Notes: generated by a model from the sequence alone, not told the origin. Counted from the first letter of the stretch, positions 25,885 through 35,409 are shown. The stretch: 64,000 nt of DNA from Acidobacteriota bacterium (GCA_022826755.1 JAJDUG010000049.1:62001-126000); one strand, 5' to 3'. Numbers and translations are program-made.

Positions 25885-27854
25885 ACCGTTTCACCATTCG
25901 ATCGGGCTGGATTTGCGGGCTCCTCCTTTGCCTGGCCCTGGCTCAGCCGCACCTTCCGGCCCAGGGCAGCCGCCGCGTGGTCGGCCTCGAGGCCTTTCCC
26001 TCCGTGGATGGCGTGCGAGTTGGAGACCCCTTTCAAGTTGCCATTGTTCTGGGCATCCAGCCGGGCTACCACATCAACGCCCATGTCCCTTCCCTGGACT
26101 ACCTGATTCCCACCCGGTTGACTTTCGAGACCTCCGAAGCCGTCCGAATGGCCGAGCCCCAATACCCCCGGCCCATCAGCCAGACGTTTGAATTCGCCCC
26201 CGGGCAACCCCTGGACGTCTACGAGGGCCGGGTCATCATTGCCGCCGCGGGAGAAGTCCTCCAGATCGATAACGCCGGGTCGATTCCGGTGCGCGGCACG
26301 GTGACGGTCCAGGCCTGCAGCCACAACCAGTGCCTGGCTCCGGTCAACCTCCCCTTCGCGGTTTCCCTCAACGTGCTTGAAGCCGGCGTCGCTCCCAACC
26401 CGATCCACCAGGAACTGTTTGGAGCACCGAGGGCCGCCCCCGATGCCTCAGGCTCGGAATCGGCTCCGCCGGGGGCGCTTCAGGAATTCGCCGGCGCCCG
26501 GCGGGAGGATAGGCTGTCTGAAACCATCGCTCGCCAGGGACTGCCGGTGACCCTGGGACTGGTGTTTCTGGCGGGACTGGCCCTCAACACCACGCCCTGC
26601 GTCTACCCCATCATTCCCATCACCATCGGGTTCTTCAGCAACCAGACCGAGGGACGGTTGAGCCGCACCTTTCTGATGGCTGCCGCCTACGTCCTGGGCA
26701 TGGCAATCACTTACTCGGTGTTGGGTGTGGCGGCCTCCCTGACCCAGGGGATCTTCGGAGCGGCGCTCCAACACCCCCTGGTGCTGCTGGGCCTGGCAGG
26801 CCTCATGGTGGCCATGGCGCTTTCCATGTTCGGACTCTATGAATTCCGACTGCCGGTCAGCTTCAATCGGCTCGTCCCCCAAAGTTCCCAGGGAAACCTG
26901 GGAGCGCTGATGATGGGGCTCACCATGGGCATTGTGGCGGCGCCCTGCATCGGTCCGTTCGTGATCGGATTGCTGGTCCACGTCAGCAACAGGGGAGAAC
27001 CGGTCTATGGATTCTTCATGTTCTTCGTCCTGGCTCTGGGTCTGGGACTCCCCTACCTGGTTCTGGGAACCTTCTCGGGAGCCCTGAAGAAGCTTCCCCG
27101 CTCCGGACAATGGATGGAGACCGTGCGGCGCTTCTTCGGCCTGGTTCTGCTGGGAATGGCTCTCTACTTTCTCAACCCGCTCATGGGCCACTACGCCGGC
27201 TGGGCGCTGGTGGCGTTCCTGGCCGCTTCGGCAGCCTATCTGATTCTGGTGGAGGCCCGGCGCGCCGCCACCCGGGTCTTTGCCGGGCTGCTGGTCTGTC
27301 TGGGAACGGGGATGGGGCTGGCGGCGGTGCTGCTGATTCCGGGTGAACCCAAGGAGGGCATTGTCTGGGCGACCTATTCGGAAGAGGCGTTGGCGCAGGC
27401 CCGCCAACAGGGCAAGTCGGTGATGATCGACGCCTACGCCGACTGGTGCCTGCCCTGCAAGGAGCTGGACACCTTTACCTTCACCGATCCCGCCGTCAGA
27501 AGCGCCGCCGAGGGACTGGTCAGGCTCAAGCTCGACCTGACCCTGATCGAGTCGGGCTCGGAGGCCGAGCGCGCCCGGGGGAGATTCGGCATCCTGGGAG
27601 TACCGACGATTCTCTTCCTGGACTCCGCGGGCCGGGAGCGCGCCGATCTGCGCCTGGAAGGGTATGAACCGCCGGACCGTTTTCTGACCCGGATCCGACG
27701 GATCGAAGACTCGTCCAACTCCGGCCGGGACAGCCTTTCCTCCCTCCGAGACGGACCGGACCCGAGGATGCCTCCCGTGGAATCTTGTGGGCCCGAGCGG
27801 GCAGCGACTACAATGAAGACTCGAATCGGACAGGGAACCTGTCAGGAGACCTGA
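25878..27854 (+). CDS. dsbD: DsbD-like thiol:disulfide interchange protein
   Basis: About 658 residues. A signal peptide (CGLLLCLALAQPHLPAQ) leads into a periplasmic immunoglobulin-like domain whose cysteine pair is in VQACSHNQCLAPV (near residue 148). About eight membrane segments follow, with the electron-relay cysteines in TTPCVYPIIPIT (near 240) and VAAPCIGPFVIG (near 355). The C-terminal thioredoxin domain has YADWCLPCKELD (near 522). It moves electrons from cytoplasmic thioredoxin to the periplasm. The start is TTG at 25878 with GGAGAAGG upstream, overlapping coaE. Its stop overlaps the tlpA-like start as TGATG. Confidence 0.9.
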   Translation: MLNRFTIRSGWICGLLLCLALAQPHLPAQGSRRVVGLEAFPSVDGVRVGDPFQVAIVLGIQPGYHINAHVPSLDYLIPTRLTFETSEAVRMAEPQYPRPISQTFEFAPGQPLDVYEGRVIIAAAGEVLQIDNAGSIPVRGTVTVQACSHNQCLAPVNLPFAVSLNVLEAGVAPNPIHQELFGAPRAAPDASGSESAPPGALQEFAGARREDRLSETIARQGLPVTLGLVFLAGLALNTTPCVYPIIPITIGFFSNQTEGRLSRTFLMAAAYVLGMAITYSVLGVAASLTQGIFGAALQHPLVLLGLAGLMVAMALSMFGLYEFRLPVSFNRLVPQSSQGNLGALMMGLTMGIVAAPCIGPFVIGLLVHVSNRGEPVYGFFMFFVLALGLGLPYLVLGTFSGALKKLPRSGQWMETVRRFFGLVLLGMALYFLNPLMGHYAGWALVAFLAASAAYLILVEARRAATRVFAGLLVCLGTGMGLAAVLLIPGEPKEGIVWATYSEEALAQARQQGKSVMIDAYADWCLPCKELDTFTFTDPAVRSAAEGLVRLKLDLTLIESGSEAERARGRFGILGVPTILFLDSAGRERADLRLEGYEPPDRFLTRIRRIEDSSNSGRDSLSSLRDGPDPRMPPVESCGPERAATTMKTRIGQGTCQET

Positions 27855-28402
27855 TGAACCGGATCATGCCCAGGGCCCGAAGGAGCCGCTTTCTTGCAGC
27901 CGCGCTCTGTCTTCTGCACGGATTCTCCTGGTCCTGTACTTTTCCCACCACGACCGGACCCGGGGCGCCGGGGTCTCGCCAGGTCTCCAGCTTGCCCGAT
28001 TTCTCACTGACGACGCTGACCGGAGACACGGTCAGTTCGCAAGACTTTGACCAGAAGATCCTGGTGGTGAACTTCTGGGCCACCTGGTGCACGCCCTGCG
28101 TGTACGAGATTCCGCACTTGAATGACCTCTACAGGGATTTTCGTTCCAAGGGAGTGGAAATCCTGGGCATCTCCATGGACTCGGGCGACCCCGAAGAGGT
28201 CCGGCGGTTCATCCAGCGGCACCGCATGAGGTATCCGGTGGTGGTAGGAGCCGGCTCGATGGGAGACGATTTCGGAGGGGTCCGGGCCATACCGACCACC
28301 TTCATCGTGGATCAGCAGGGAGAGATCGTCAAAAGGTACGACGGTTTTCGACCTTCCTATATGAAGGACACCCGACGGACCATCGAGGAACTCCTGGGGT
28401 AG
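27854..28402 (+). CDS. TlpA/ResA-like periplasmic thioredoxin
   Basis: A 182-residue thioredoxin-fold protein with an export signal (FLAAALCLLHGF) and a possible lipidation cysteine (SWSC near residue 28). The active site is NFWATWCTPCVYEIP, with GVEILGISMDS and the cis-proline segment RAIPTTFIVDQQG typical of TlpA/ResA. CAGGAGACCTG precedes the ATG at 27854, which shares one base with the dsbD stop. It is the natural recipient of electrons from DsbD; cytochrome c maturation or periplasmic reduction are plausible roles. Confidence 0.9.
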   Translation: MNRIMPRARRSRFLAAALCLLHGFSWSCTFPTTTGPGAPGSRQVSSLPDFSLTTLTGDTVSSQDFDQKILVVNFWATWCTPCVYEIPHLNDLYRDFRSKGVEILGISMDSGDPEEVRRFIQRHRMRYPVVVGAGSMGDDFGGVRAIPTTFIVDQQGEIVKRYDGFRPSYMKDTRRTIEELLG

Positions 28403-28425
28403 CAGAGGCCATTCCACTTCGCGCC

Positions 28426-29586
28426 ATGAAGCTGACCCTTCGTTTGTCGACGCTGGTGCTCCTGCTGGCCCTGGCATCCGCTCTGACCTGGCTGCTGGGG
28501 CGCCCCTCCCGCGAGGACCTGCGGCCTGCTTCCTTTCCGGCTCAATCCCAGGCCGTGGTGGCGTCCCCGCTTCCGGACGGCCCCCTCAGCCAGGACGAGT
28601 CGGAAAATATCGAGATCTACCGGCGGGTGAGTCCGGGCGTGGTCAACATCACCACCACCACCCTCGGCTTCGACTTCTTCTTCAGCGCCGTCCCCCAGCA
28701 AGGCTCCGGTTCCGGATCCATCATCGACGCCCAGGGCCACATCCTGACCAACTACCACGTGATCGAGGAGGCTCGACGCCTGGAAGTGACGCTGCTGACC
28801 GAAGAACGCAAGTTCGAGGCCAAGGTGGTTGGCGCAGATCCGCCCAACGACCTGGCCATCATCAAGATCGACCCCGCCGACGCGCCGCTTACCGTAGTCC
28901 CCTTGGGGACATCCGCCGACCTGCGGGTGGGGCAGAAGGCGCTGGCCATCGGGAACCCCTTTGGCCTGCAGGGAACCCTGACCGTGGGCGTGATCAGCTC
29001 TCTGCAACGGTCGATTCAGGACCAGGGCGGCCGGCTGATCGACGACGTCATCCAGACCGACGCCGCCATCAACCCCGGGAACTCCGGAGGCCCCTTGCTC
29101 AACGCCCGGGGCGAGTTGATCGGCATCAACACCCAGATCTTCTCCACCAGCGGCGGCAGCATCGGCATCGGATTCGCCGTGCCGGTGGACACCGCCAGGC
29201 GCATCGTGCCCGACCTGATCTCGACGGGGCGGGTGCGGCGCCCCTTTGCGCGCCTGGAGGGCTATCGCCTCACCCCGCGGTTGGCCCGGGTCCTGGATCT
29301 GCCGGTAACACGGGGAGTCCTGGTGGCCCGCACCGCCAAGGGAGACTCCTTTTCCGAAGCGGGCATCCGCGGCGGGAGACGGACCTATCGGGTCGGCAAC
29401 AGGCGGCTCATCCTGGGAGGGGACATCATTGTGGAAGCCGACGGTCAAACGGTCGACTCCATCGCGCGCCTGAGACGGATCGTCGGCAAGAGACGTCCCG
29501 GAGAAACGATCGATCTCGGGATATACCGCGACGGTAACCCCATGACCATCAGGGTGGCGCTGCTGGAACGGCCTCGCTACCTGTAG
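28426..29586 (+). CDS. HtrA/DegP-like periplasmic serine protease with one PDZ domain
   Basis: A 386-residue S1C protease. An N-terminal hydrophobic anchor (residues 5-24) precedes the trypsin-like domain. The catalytic triad is His in LTNYHVIEE, Asp in PNDLAIIK and Ser in NPGNSGGPLL. One PDZ domain occupies about residues 280-380 (GVLVARTAKGDSFSEAGI, GGDIIVEADGQTVDS). It degrades or refolds damaged envelope proteins. It follows the thioredoxin gene by 23 bp, forming a periplasmic quality-control run. Confidence 0.92.
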   Translation: MKLTLRLSTLVLLLALASALTWLLGRPSREDLRPASFPAQSQAVVASPLPDGPLSQDESENIEIYRRVSPGVVNITTTTLGFDFFFSAVPQQGSGSGSIIDAQGHILTNYHVIEEARRLEVTLLTEERKFEAKVVGADPPNDLAIIKIDPADAPLTVVPLGTSADLRVGQKALAIGNPFGLQGTLTVGVISSLQRSIQDQGGRLIDDVIQTDAAINPGNSGGPLLNARGELIGINTQIFSTSGGSIGIGFAVPVDTARRIVPDLISTGRVRRPFARLEGYRLTPRLARVLDLPVTRGVLVARTAKGDSFSEAGIRGGRRTYRVGNRRLILGGDIIVEADGQTVDSIARLRRIVGKRRPGETIDLGIYRDGNPMTIRVALLERPRYL

Positions 29587-29651
29587 CCCGTTTCCGTCCC
29601 GGTAGCGCCGGGCACGGCGTGGGAATTGCGGCTTCTCGACGGAGTGAATAC

Positions 29652-30050
29652 ATGGTGCAGTTGGGCAGGAACCGACTCTTGAAAACGCCCCTGATTCTGG
29701 CGGGCGCCTTGGTCTTTCTGGGGATCCTGATCTATTTCTTTGCCAATGTTCGGGAAGAACGCGCCGTGCAAGGGTGCTTCGAGGCTCTGCAACGGGGAGA
29801 CCTTGAGGCGGCCTATCAGATCTGGGGTCCCACCGAGGAGTACACCTTCAAGGACTTCCTGCAGGACTGGGGAGAGGACGGATACTACGGGCGGGTCCGC
29901 TCCTTCCGGATCGTCGAATCCGAGTCGCAGGGCAGCGGCGTGATCGTGAGAGTGCAAATCAGGACAGACGCGGGCCAACTCAGAATACCCATCCCCTTTT
30001 GGGTCGAGCGCAAGGACCGCAGCATCGGCTTTGCGCCCACGGATTTCTGA
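29652..30050 (+). CDS. Small membrane-anchored protein of unknown function
   Basis: A 132-residue protein with one N-terminal membrane segment (PLILAGALVFLGILIYFF). Its soluble part (EERAVQGCFEALQRGDLEAAYQIWGP) resembles the start of NTF2-like/DUF4878-type domains, in which a helix before AYQ is followed by a beta-sheet. The start at 29652 has GGAGTGAATAC upstream. It lies between the HtrA and nudix genes on the same strand. I do not recognise a function. Confidence 0.7.
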   Translation: MVQLGRNRLLKTPLILAGALVFLGILIYFFANVREERAVQGCFEALQRGDLEAAYQIWGPTEEYTFKDFLQDWGEDGYYGRVRSFRIVESESQGSGVIVRVQIRTDAGQLRIPIPFWVERKDRSIGFAPTDF

Positions 30051-30126
30051 AGAAACCCGGGCGCCCACAGGGGTGCCCTGCGGCTGGGCATGCGACGGGG
30101 CGCTCGAATCGTCGACCGAGGTTTCC

Positions 30127-30627
30127 ATGGAATATTCGTTCTGTCCCCGGTGCGGCGGGCCCCTGACCTCCAGAAAGCTGAAAGCCAACGAGCCGGAACG
30201 CCTGGTCTGCACCGTATGCGACTTCGTTTTCTTCCTGGATCCGAAGGTCGCCGCCGGCACCCTCTTCACCATCGATGGCAAGATCCCGCTGCTGCAGCGA
30301 TCCATCGAGCCCAGCTACGGCAAATGGGTGTTTCCGGGCGGGTTCGTGGACCGGGGCGAAGCCGTCCGGGATGCGGCCGTCCGCGAGACCAGGGAAGAAG
30401 CGCGCCTGGAGGTGCGCCTGGTCAGCCTGCTCAATGTCTATTCGTATACGGGGAGTCCGGTCATTCTGGTGGTCTACGCCGCCGAGGTCATCGGCGGCGA
30501 GCTTGAAGCCGGAGATGAGTGCCTGGACGTGAGGCTCTTCACCCCCGAGGAGATTCCCTGGCGGGAACTCGCCTTCCCCAGCACCCGGGAAGCCGTGCGC
30601 GAGTACGTCGAGAGGTTTCTTTCGTAG
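30127..30627 (+). CDS. NUDIX hydrolase with zinc ribbon
   Basis: A 166-residue protein. An N-terminal zinc ribbon (CPRCGG, then CTVCDF) is followed by a Nudix domain whose box is GGFVDRGEAVRDAAVRETRE plus EARLEV. This layout resembles NudC-like and ADP-ribose pyrophosphatase-like hydrolases of nucleotide diphosphate derivatives. The ATG at 30127 begins just before the first zinc-ligand pair; the frame is open for 32 codons upstream without homology. It ends the coaE-htrA gene run. Confidence 0.88.
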   Translation: MEYSFCPRCGGPLTSRKLKANEPERLVCTVCDFVFFLDPKVAAGTLFTIDGKIPLLQRSIEPSYGKWVFPGGFVDRGEAVRDAAVRETREEARLEVRLVSLLNVYSYTGSPVILVVYAAEVIGGELEAGDECLDVRLFTPEEIPWRELAFPSTREAVREYVERFLS

Positions 30628-30652
30628 GATGATCGATTGCGGCTTCGCTTGC

Positions 30653-31012
30653 CGGAAACAACAAAAAAAGAGTTATCCACGAAGACACACGAAGGACGAC
30701 GAAGGGCCACCAAGGCGTTGAGGTTAACCGCGACGGGATGCCAAGGAAAACGGCGAACCACCAATGGACACGAATGAACACCAATAAACGGATTGACGAG
30801 GTGTCGATTGGCGGGTGCGACCATCGATATCGAGCGGTTATCTACGAAGTCATTGCAGGGTAGCAACGTCGCGGAAGCGTTTCGGTGTCGCTGGTCGTTC
30901 GAGCGAGTCCACCCGTATTCGTGTGAATTCGTGTTCATTCGTGGTTCGTCTTTTTTGACGATTGGGGTTTTCCCTCGAATGGTCTGCCCCGTCATCTGGG
31001 GCGGGGGCGTTG
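30653..31012 (+). repeat. Dispersed repeat, copy B (divergent middle)
   Basis: It starts GAAACAACAAAAAAAGAG then TTATCCACGAAGACACACGA and ends TCGTGTTCATTCGTGGTTCG followed by CTCGAATGGTCTGCCCC and a GC-rich run. Both ends match copies A and C, but the middle (about 30710-30900) is unrelated to them. It fills the gap between the nudix and Rieske genes. Confidence 0.8.
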
Positions 31013-31071
31013 CCAACCCGGATTTCTTGCCGCAGGCCGGAATCATTGGTTCTCTGAGTTGGATTGAAACT

Positions 31072-32817
31072 ATGGCCAGCTTTGATCAAGAGGTTCACGT
31101 CGGGTCTTTGGCGGAGGTGCAGGCCAGGAGTCCGCTCGTCGTCTCGGACGGCCCCATCCCTATCGTACTGTTCCATCACGAGGGAAAGATCTACGCGGTC
31201 GACAATCGGTGTCCGCACATGGGATTCCCCCTTCACCGCGGCACGGCCGAGGATGGGATTCTCACCTGTCACTGGCATCACGCCCGCTTCGACCTGGCCA
31301 GTGGCTGCACCTTCAATCTGTTCGCCGACGATGTGGATGCCTATCCGGTCAGGGTCAAGGGAGGCGAGGTCTATCTGAGCACGGTCAGGCCGCAGCGGGA
31401 CCCGGTCACGCGTTGGTCGCGCCGGCTTCGGGAGGGGATGGAGCAGAATCTCAGCCTCATCATCGGCAAATCGGTCATCGGCCTCCTGCACAGCGGCGTC
31501 GCACCGGATGAGATCGCCAAGCTCGGTGCGCTCTACGGCGTGCGGCACCGGCAGGACTGGGCTTCGGGTCTGACCATCCTCAGCGCGATGGCCAACCTCT
31601 GCGATCACCTGGAGGGAGATGACCGGATCGCGCCCCTGTTTCACGGGCTTGTTCACGTTGCCCGGGACTGCGCCGGAAGGACACCCAAATTCGAGATCAG
31701 CCCCCTGGACAACGAGGAGATCCCCCATGAACACCTCAAGCGCTGGCTGCGCTATTTCGTCGAGGTCCGCAGTACGGAGGGGGCGGAGCGATGCGTGCTG
31801 ACCGCGGTGCGGAAGGGCATGTCCGGCGCCGACATCGCCGACATGATCGTGACCGCGGCGACCGACCATTTCTATCTCGACGGCGGCCACGTGGTCGACT
31901 TCATCAACAAGGCGTTTGAGCTGCTCGACCGTATCGGATGGGATCATGCGGACCGGATTCTGCCATCTCTGGTCGACCGGCTGTGCACCGCCGTCCGCAG
32001 CGAGGAGCGGAATGCCTGGCGCCATCCCATCGACCTTCTTCCGGTGTTGCGCGGCACGTTCGCGGAGCTTCCCGGCATGCTGGCTGAAGGCGCTGGGAAA
32101 ACCTGGGCCCGCGGGCCGGGTTTCGCCGATCGACTCCTGGCGGACGATCCGTTCGTCTGTCTGGACGCGCTCAAGAGCGCCTTGCGCGAAGGGGCCAGGC
32201 CGGTGCAACTGGCGCAGGCGGTCGCCTACGCCGCCGCGCTCCGGATCGTGCGCTTCCACGTCCAGAACGAGTTCGCGGACTGGATCGCGGCCCTCCACAC
32301 CTTCACTTACGCCAATGCGCTGCATCAACTGCTCAAGCGGACCGAATCGGCCGACCTCCTCCGCGGCGTCTTCCACGGCGCCATGCGGTGCTACCTCGAT
32401 CGTTTCTTCAACATCCCACCCGCCCGAATGCCATCGGGCAACGGCGAAGCGAGCACCCGCCCGGAGGCCTCTCTGCAGGAGCTGCTCGACCTGATGAACA
32501 TCCAGCAACAGACCGACACTGCCGGGCAAAGGGTCTACAGCTATCTGCACGGTCGGGGCGACAGCGCTGCGCTCTTCCGCACGTTGACGGAGAGCCTGCT
32601 CCGCGAAGACGCCGAGTTCCACAGCTTCCAGGTGCTGGAGGCTGCGATTCGCCAGCACGACGAGCTGGAGGATGAAGAAGAAAAGCGGCTGGTCATGGTC
32701 GCGGCGGCCCGATACCTCGCCGCCCACGCACCCACCCAGCGGGCGCTCAACCAGACCCTGAGAATCGCCGTTCGGCTTCACCGGGGCGATCCGGTGTACG
32801 AGGCGGAAACGCAATAG
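31072..32817 (+). CDS. Rieske 2Fe-2S domain fused to a large helical domain
   Basis: A 581-residue protein. Residues 1-105 are a Rieske domain of ferredoxin type: C47-P-H49 and C66-H-W-H69 with the normal 16-residue gap, so all four cluster ligands are present. The remaining ~470 residues are alpha-helical and rich in conserved-looking histidines and acids (LFHGLVHVARD, TDHFYLDGGHVVDFINKAFE, IGWDHADRIL), suggesting a metal- or substrate-binding helical bundle. It lacks the catalytic domain of ring-hydroxylating oxygenases. The ATG at 31072 has a weak ribosome site; upstream frame lies in repeat B. Function unknown; a redox role is inference. Confidence 0.75.
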   Translation: MASFDQEVHVGSLAEVQARSPLVVSDGPIPIVLFHHEGKIYAVDNRCPHMGFPLHRGTAEDGILTCHWHHARFDLASGCTFNLFADDVDAYPVRVKGGEVYLSTVRPQRDPVTRWSRRLREGMEQNLSLIIGKSVIGLLHSGVAPDEIAKLGALYGVRHRQDWASGLTILSAMANLCDHLEGDDRIAPLFHGLVHVARDCAGRTPKFEISPLDNEEIPHEHLKRWLRYFVEVRSTEGAERCVLTAVRKGMSGADIADMIVTAATDHFYLDGGHVVDFINKAFELLDRIGWDHADRILPSLVDRLCTAVRSEERNAWRHPIDLLPVLRGTFAELPGMLAEGAGKTWARGPGFADRLLADDPFVCLDALKSALREGARPVQLAQAVAYAAALRIVRFHVQNEFADWIAALHTFTYANALHQLLKRTESADLLRGVFHGAMRCYLDRFFNIPPARMPSGNGEASTRPEASLQELLDLMNIQQQTDTAGQRVYSYLHGRGDSAALFRTLTESLLREDAEFHSFQVLEAAIRQHDELEDEEEKRLVMVAAARYLAAHAPTQRALNQTLRIAVRLHRGDPVYEAETQ

Positions 32818-32887
32818 CAGAAACCGACCGGGCGGCGTGCACAACCCCGAGGCCTTGCAATCCCTGTGGTTGCGGGAACTGCCCCGG

Positions 32888-33535
32888 CTAGGGCAGGATT
32901 TCGACCTTCCGAATCACCAGCGGCCGGGTGGGCCGGCTCATTTCACCACTGCTGCTGCGAGCCGTCGGAACACTTGCCAGGGCATCCACCACCGGCAGGC
33001 CCTCCACCACGTTGCCGAAGATCACGTAGTTGGGCTGCAGCCGCGAATTGCCGTGCATGATGAAGAACTGGCTGCCGTTGGTGTCGGGCCCGGCGTTGGC
33101 CATGGCCACGATGCCGCGACGATAGCCCCGCCGGTACAGGGCGGAACTGCGATCGATGTCATCTTCGAAGGTGCCTCCCCAGGCGCTTTCGCCCCCGGTC
33201 CCATCCCCCCGGGGATCTCCCCCCTGGATCATGAAGCCTTCCACCACCCGGTGAAAGGTGAGCCCGTCATAGTAGCCATTCTCGGCGAGCAGGCGAAAGT
33301 TCTCCACTGCCGTGGGAGAATCGTCATCGTAGAATTCGATGGTGATGTTCCCCATTTCGGTTTCGATCCGGGCCTGCTTTCCACCCGAGCTCTTGGTCCC
33401 CTTGGGCACCTTCGGGTTACCCGGTCCAGAGGCGGAGCAGCCCATCAAGGCCGCCGCCACGAACCAAACCGCCATGATTTGCCAATAAAGACCGATTCCC
33501 ATTTCCGCCCAAAACGGTCGCAGGTTCATCAACAT
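32888..33535 (-). CDS. Cyclophilin-type peptidyl-prolyl isomerase, lipoprotein
   Basis: A 215-residue protein. Its leader ends in a lipobox-like ALMGC (Cys33), so the mature protein is probably lipid-anchored and extracytoplasmic. The cyclophilin domain spans about residues 55-215: FHRVVEGFMIQGGDPRGDGT, FEDDI, GIVAMANAGPDTNGSQFFI and FGNVVEGLPVVDAL. The catalytic Arg, Phe and Gln (FHR, QFF) are kept. It accelerates proline isomerisation in exported proteins. It converges with the Rieske gene. Confidence 0.9.
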   Translation of the reverse strand: MLMNLRPFWAEMGIGLYWQIMAVWFVAAALMGCSASGPGNPKVPKGTKSSGGKQARIETEMGNITIEFYDDDSPTAVENFRLLAENGYYDGLTFHRVVEGFMIQGGDPRGDGTGGESAWGGTFEDDIDRSSALYRRGYRRGIVAMANAGPDTNGSQFFIMHGNSRLQPNYVIFGNVVEGLPVVDALASVPTARSSSGEMSRPTRPLVIRKVEILP

Positions 33536-34041
33536 GGTGCGTCATTCCTTTCCCCGGGTTCCGGTGGCGCAACTGATAACAAGTAGTCCCTGATCCTGTT
33601 GACTTCGCGTCAGACTCTTTGATTGTACCCTCTGGAGGCAAGAGTCCTTAAGCGGTCCGTGGGCCGTGGCCCGTGGAGCAGGAAACCATTGAGCCGCACT
33701 TTCTCCGAGGACACTCTACTTTCGTTTGTGTTCTGCCGCGGCATGGTGTTAAGCTTCAGTTTGTGAGATTATTCACAACATGGCGCAAGGGGTGATGGTT
33801 TCCGTTGCCAGCCTTGAATTCCACTTACACTCGAATGTCGAAGTTCTCGATCAATGCTCCCGCCGCCGTCACAGCGGTGGCTGCCTCTCTCTGCCCGGCA
33901 CCGGACAATAGAGGAAACCGGACGGTTGATGGCGCCTCAACCCCATGAGTCGATTCCGGGAGGCTGCCCCGGACTGGTGGAGACCGCTCGACGGCTCCGC
34001 AGGCCGGGCCGGACTCTCCGGTGGACCCGCCCATAGGTCGC
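33536..34041. other. Intergenic regulatory region upstream of nqr operon
   Basis: No credible gene. It holds the CRP/FNR-type palindrome at 33761-33778. A weak promoter candidate follows (TTGCCA at 33805, TACACT at 33826, 15-bp spacer). The first half would also carry the cyclophilin gene promoter. Confidence 0.55.
33761..33778. promoter_or_regulatory. CRP/FNR-family-like operator
   Basis: TTGTGA-GATTAT-TCACAA is a perfect 6-bp-arm palindrome matching the TGTGA-N6-TCACA consensus of CRP-type regulators. It sits 264 bp before the nqrA start and about 226 bp upstream of the cyclophilin gene, so it could serve either divergent unit. No CRP/FNR gene is in the window. Confidence 0.55.
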
Positions 34042-35409
34042 ATGCTTCACAGGAACAGCAAAGGTCTGGATCTTCCAATCGCCGGGGAGCCCGAGCACCG
34101 GATCGAGACCGCCTCGCCGGCGCATCAGGTGGCCCTGCTGGCCGCCGACTATCCGGGCATGAGCCCCACCATGCACGTGCAGGTTGGCGACGAGGTCAGT
34201 CGAGGCCAACTCCTGTTCGAGGACAAGAAGACCTCCGGGGTTCGGTACACTTCGCCGGGCTCGGGCCGGGTGACCGCCATTCACCGGGGCGAGCGACGGG
34301 CCCTTCAGTCCCTGGTCGTTCAACTGGACGCCTCCGAGTCGAGCGGCCGCGCCGACAGCGTCAGCTTCAGCGCCTATACCGGGCGACACCCCGGTTCCCT
34401 CGCCAGGACCGAAGTCCAGGAACTGCTGCTCGAATCCGGCCTCTGGACGGCCTTGCGGGCTCGGCCCTTCGGCAAGGTGGCCGACCCGGCCGAAACGCCG
34501 CGCTCGATCTTCGTCACCGCCATGGACAGCAACCCTCTCGCTCCTCCTGCCCGCCTGGCGCTAGAAGGACAGGAGGCTGCCTTCGAGCGGGGATTGCAGG
34601 CCGTGGCCAAGCTCACCCAAGGGCCGGTCTTCATTTGCGAGAGTCCTGAAAGCGGGTTCCCTGTTCCGTCCGACTCCCAGTTTCGCCGGGAAGAGTTCAG
34701 AGGGCCCCATCCTTCGGGCACCGTCGGCTTCCATATTCACATGCTTGACCCGGTGGACAGGAATCGCCTGGTCTGGCACTTGAACTTTCAGGACGTGGTG
34801 GAAATCGGCAGACTCTTCGGTGACGGCCAGTTGCATCCGGAGCGGATAATCTCTCTGGCCGGCCCCTCGGTCAGGCGGCCTCGCCTGCTCAGGACCCGAT
34901 TGGGCGCCTCCACCGGGGACCTCACCCAGGGGGAGCTGAGCGAGGGGGAGTCCCGCGTTATCTCGGGATCGGTCCTGTCCGGGCGGACCGCTTCCGGAGA
35001 GGTCTTCGGCTTTCTGGGGCGCTACCATCAACAGGTTTCCGTTCTCCCGGAAAACCGCTCCAGGGAGTTCCTGGGATGGCTCTCACCCGGGGTGAGCCGC
35101 TATTCCACCATCAACACCTACCTGTCCAAGCTGATACCCGGCAGGAAATTCCGCCTCACCACCTCGACCAACGGCTCCTCCAGGGCCATGGTCCCCATCG
35201 GGATGTACGAGCGCGTCTTCCCCTTCGACATCCTTCCCACGTTCGTGCTGAGGGCCTTGCTGGCGGGCGACACCGAGAAGGCCGAAGAACTGGGGTGCCT
35301 GGAGCTGGATGAGGAAGACCTGGCCTTGTGCTCGTTTGTCTGCCCCGGCAAGGTGGAGTATGGCCCCCTGTTGCGACAGGTTCTGACCACGATCGAGAAG
35401 GAAGGCTGA
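34042..35409 (+). CDS. nqrA: Na+-translocating NADH:quinone reductase subunit A
   Basis: A 455-residue peripheral subunit. The N-terminus [14 protein letters not shown] is diagnostic, followed by a lipoyl-like segment ([19 protein letters not shown]). Later motifs are [27 protein letters not shown] and the C-terminal [19 protein letters not shown]. The ATG at 34042 aligns with known NqrA starts. It is the first gene of a complete rightward operon; its stop overlaps the nqrB start (TGATG). Confidence 0.95.
   Translation: MLHRNSKGLDLPIAGEPEHRIETASPAHQVALLAADYPGMSPTMHVQVGDEVSRGQLLFEDKKTSGVRYTSPGSGRVTAIHRGERRALQSLVVQLDASESSGRADSVSFSAYTGRHPGSLARTEVQELLLESGLWTALRARPFGKVADPAETPRSIFVTAMDSNPLAPPARLALEGQEAAFERGLQAVAKLTQGPVFICESPESGFPVPSDSQFRREEFRGPHPSGTVGFHIHMLDPVDRNRLVWHLNFQDVVEIGRLFGDGQLHPERIISLAGPSVRRPRLLRTRLGASTGDLTQGELSEGESRVISGSVLSGRTASGEVFGFLGRYHQQVSVLPENRSREFLGWLSPGVSRYSTINTYLSKLIPGRKFRLTTSTNGSSRAMVPIGMYERVFPFDILPTFVLRALLAGDTEKAEELGCLELDEEDLALCSFVCPGKVEYGPLLRQVLTTIEKEG

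Noticed and set aside
30793-31071. N-terminal extension of the Rieske protein
   Set aside because: The upstream frame is translated dispersed repeat DNA; homology starts at the ATG at 31072.
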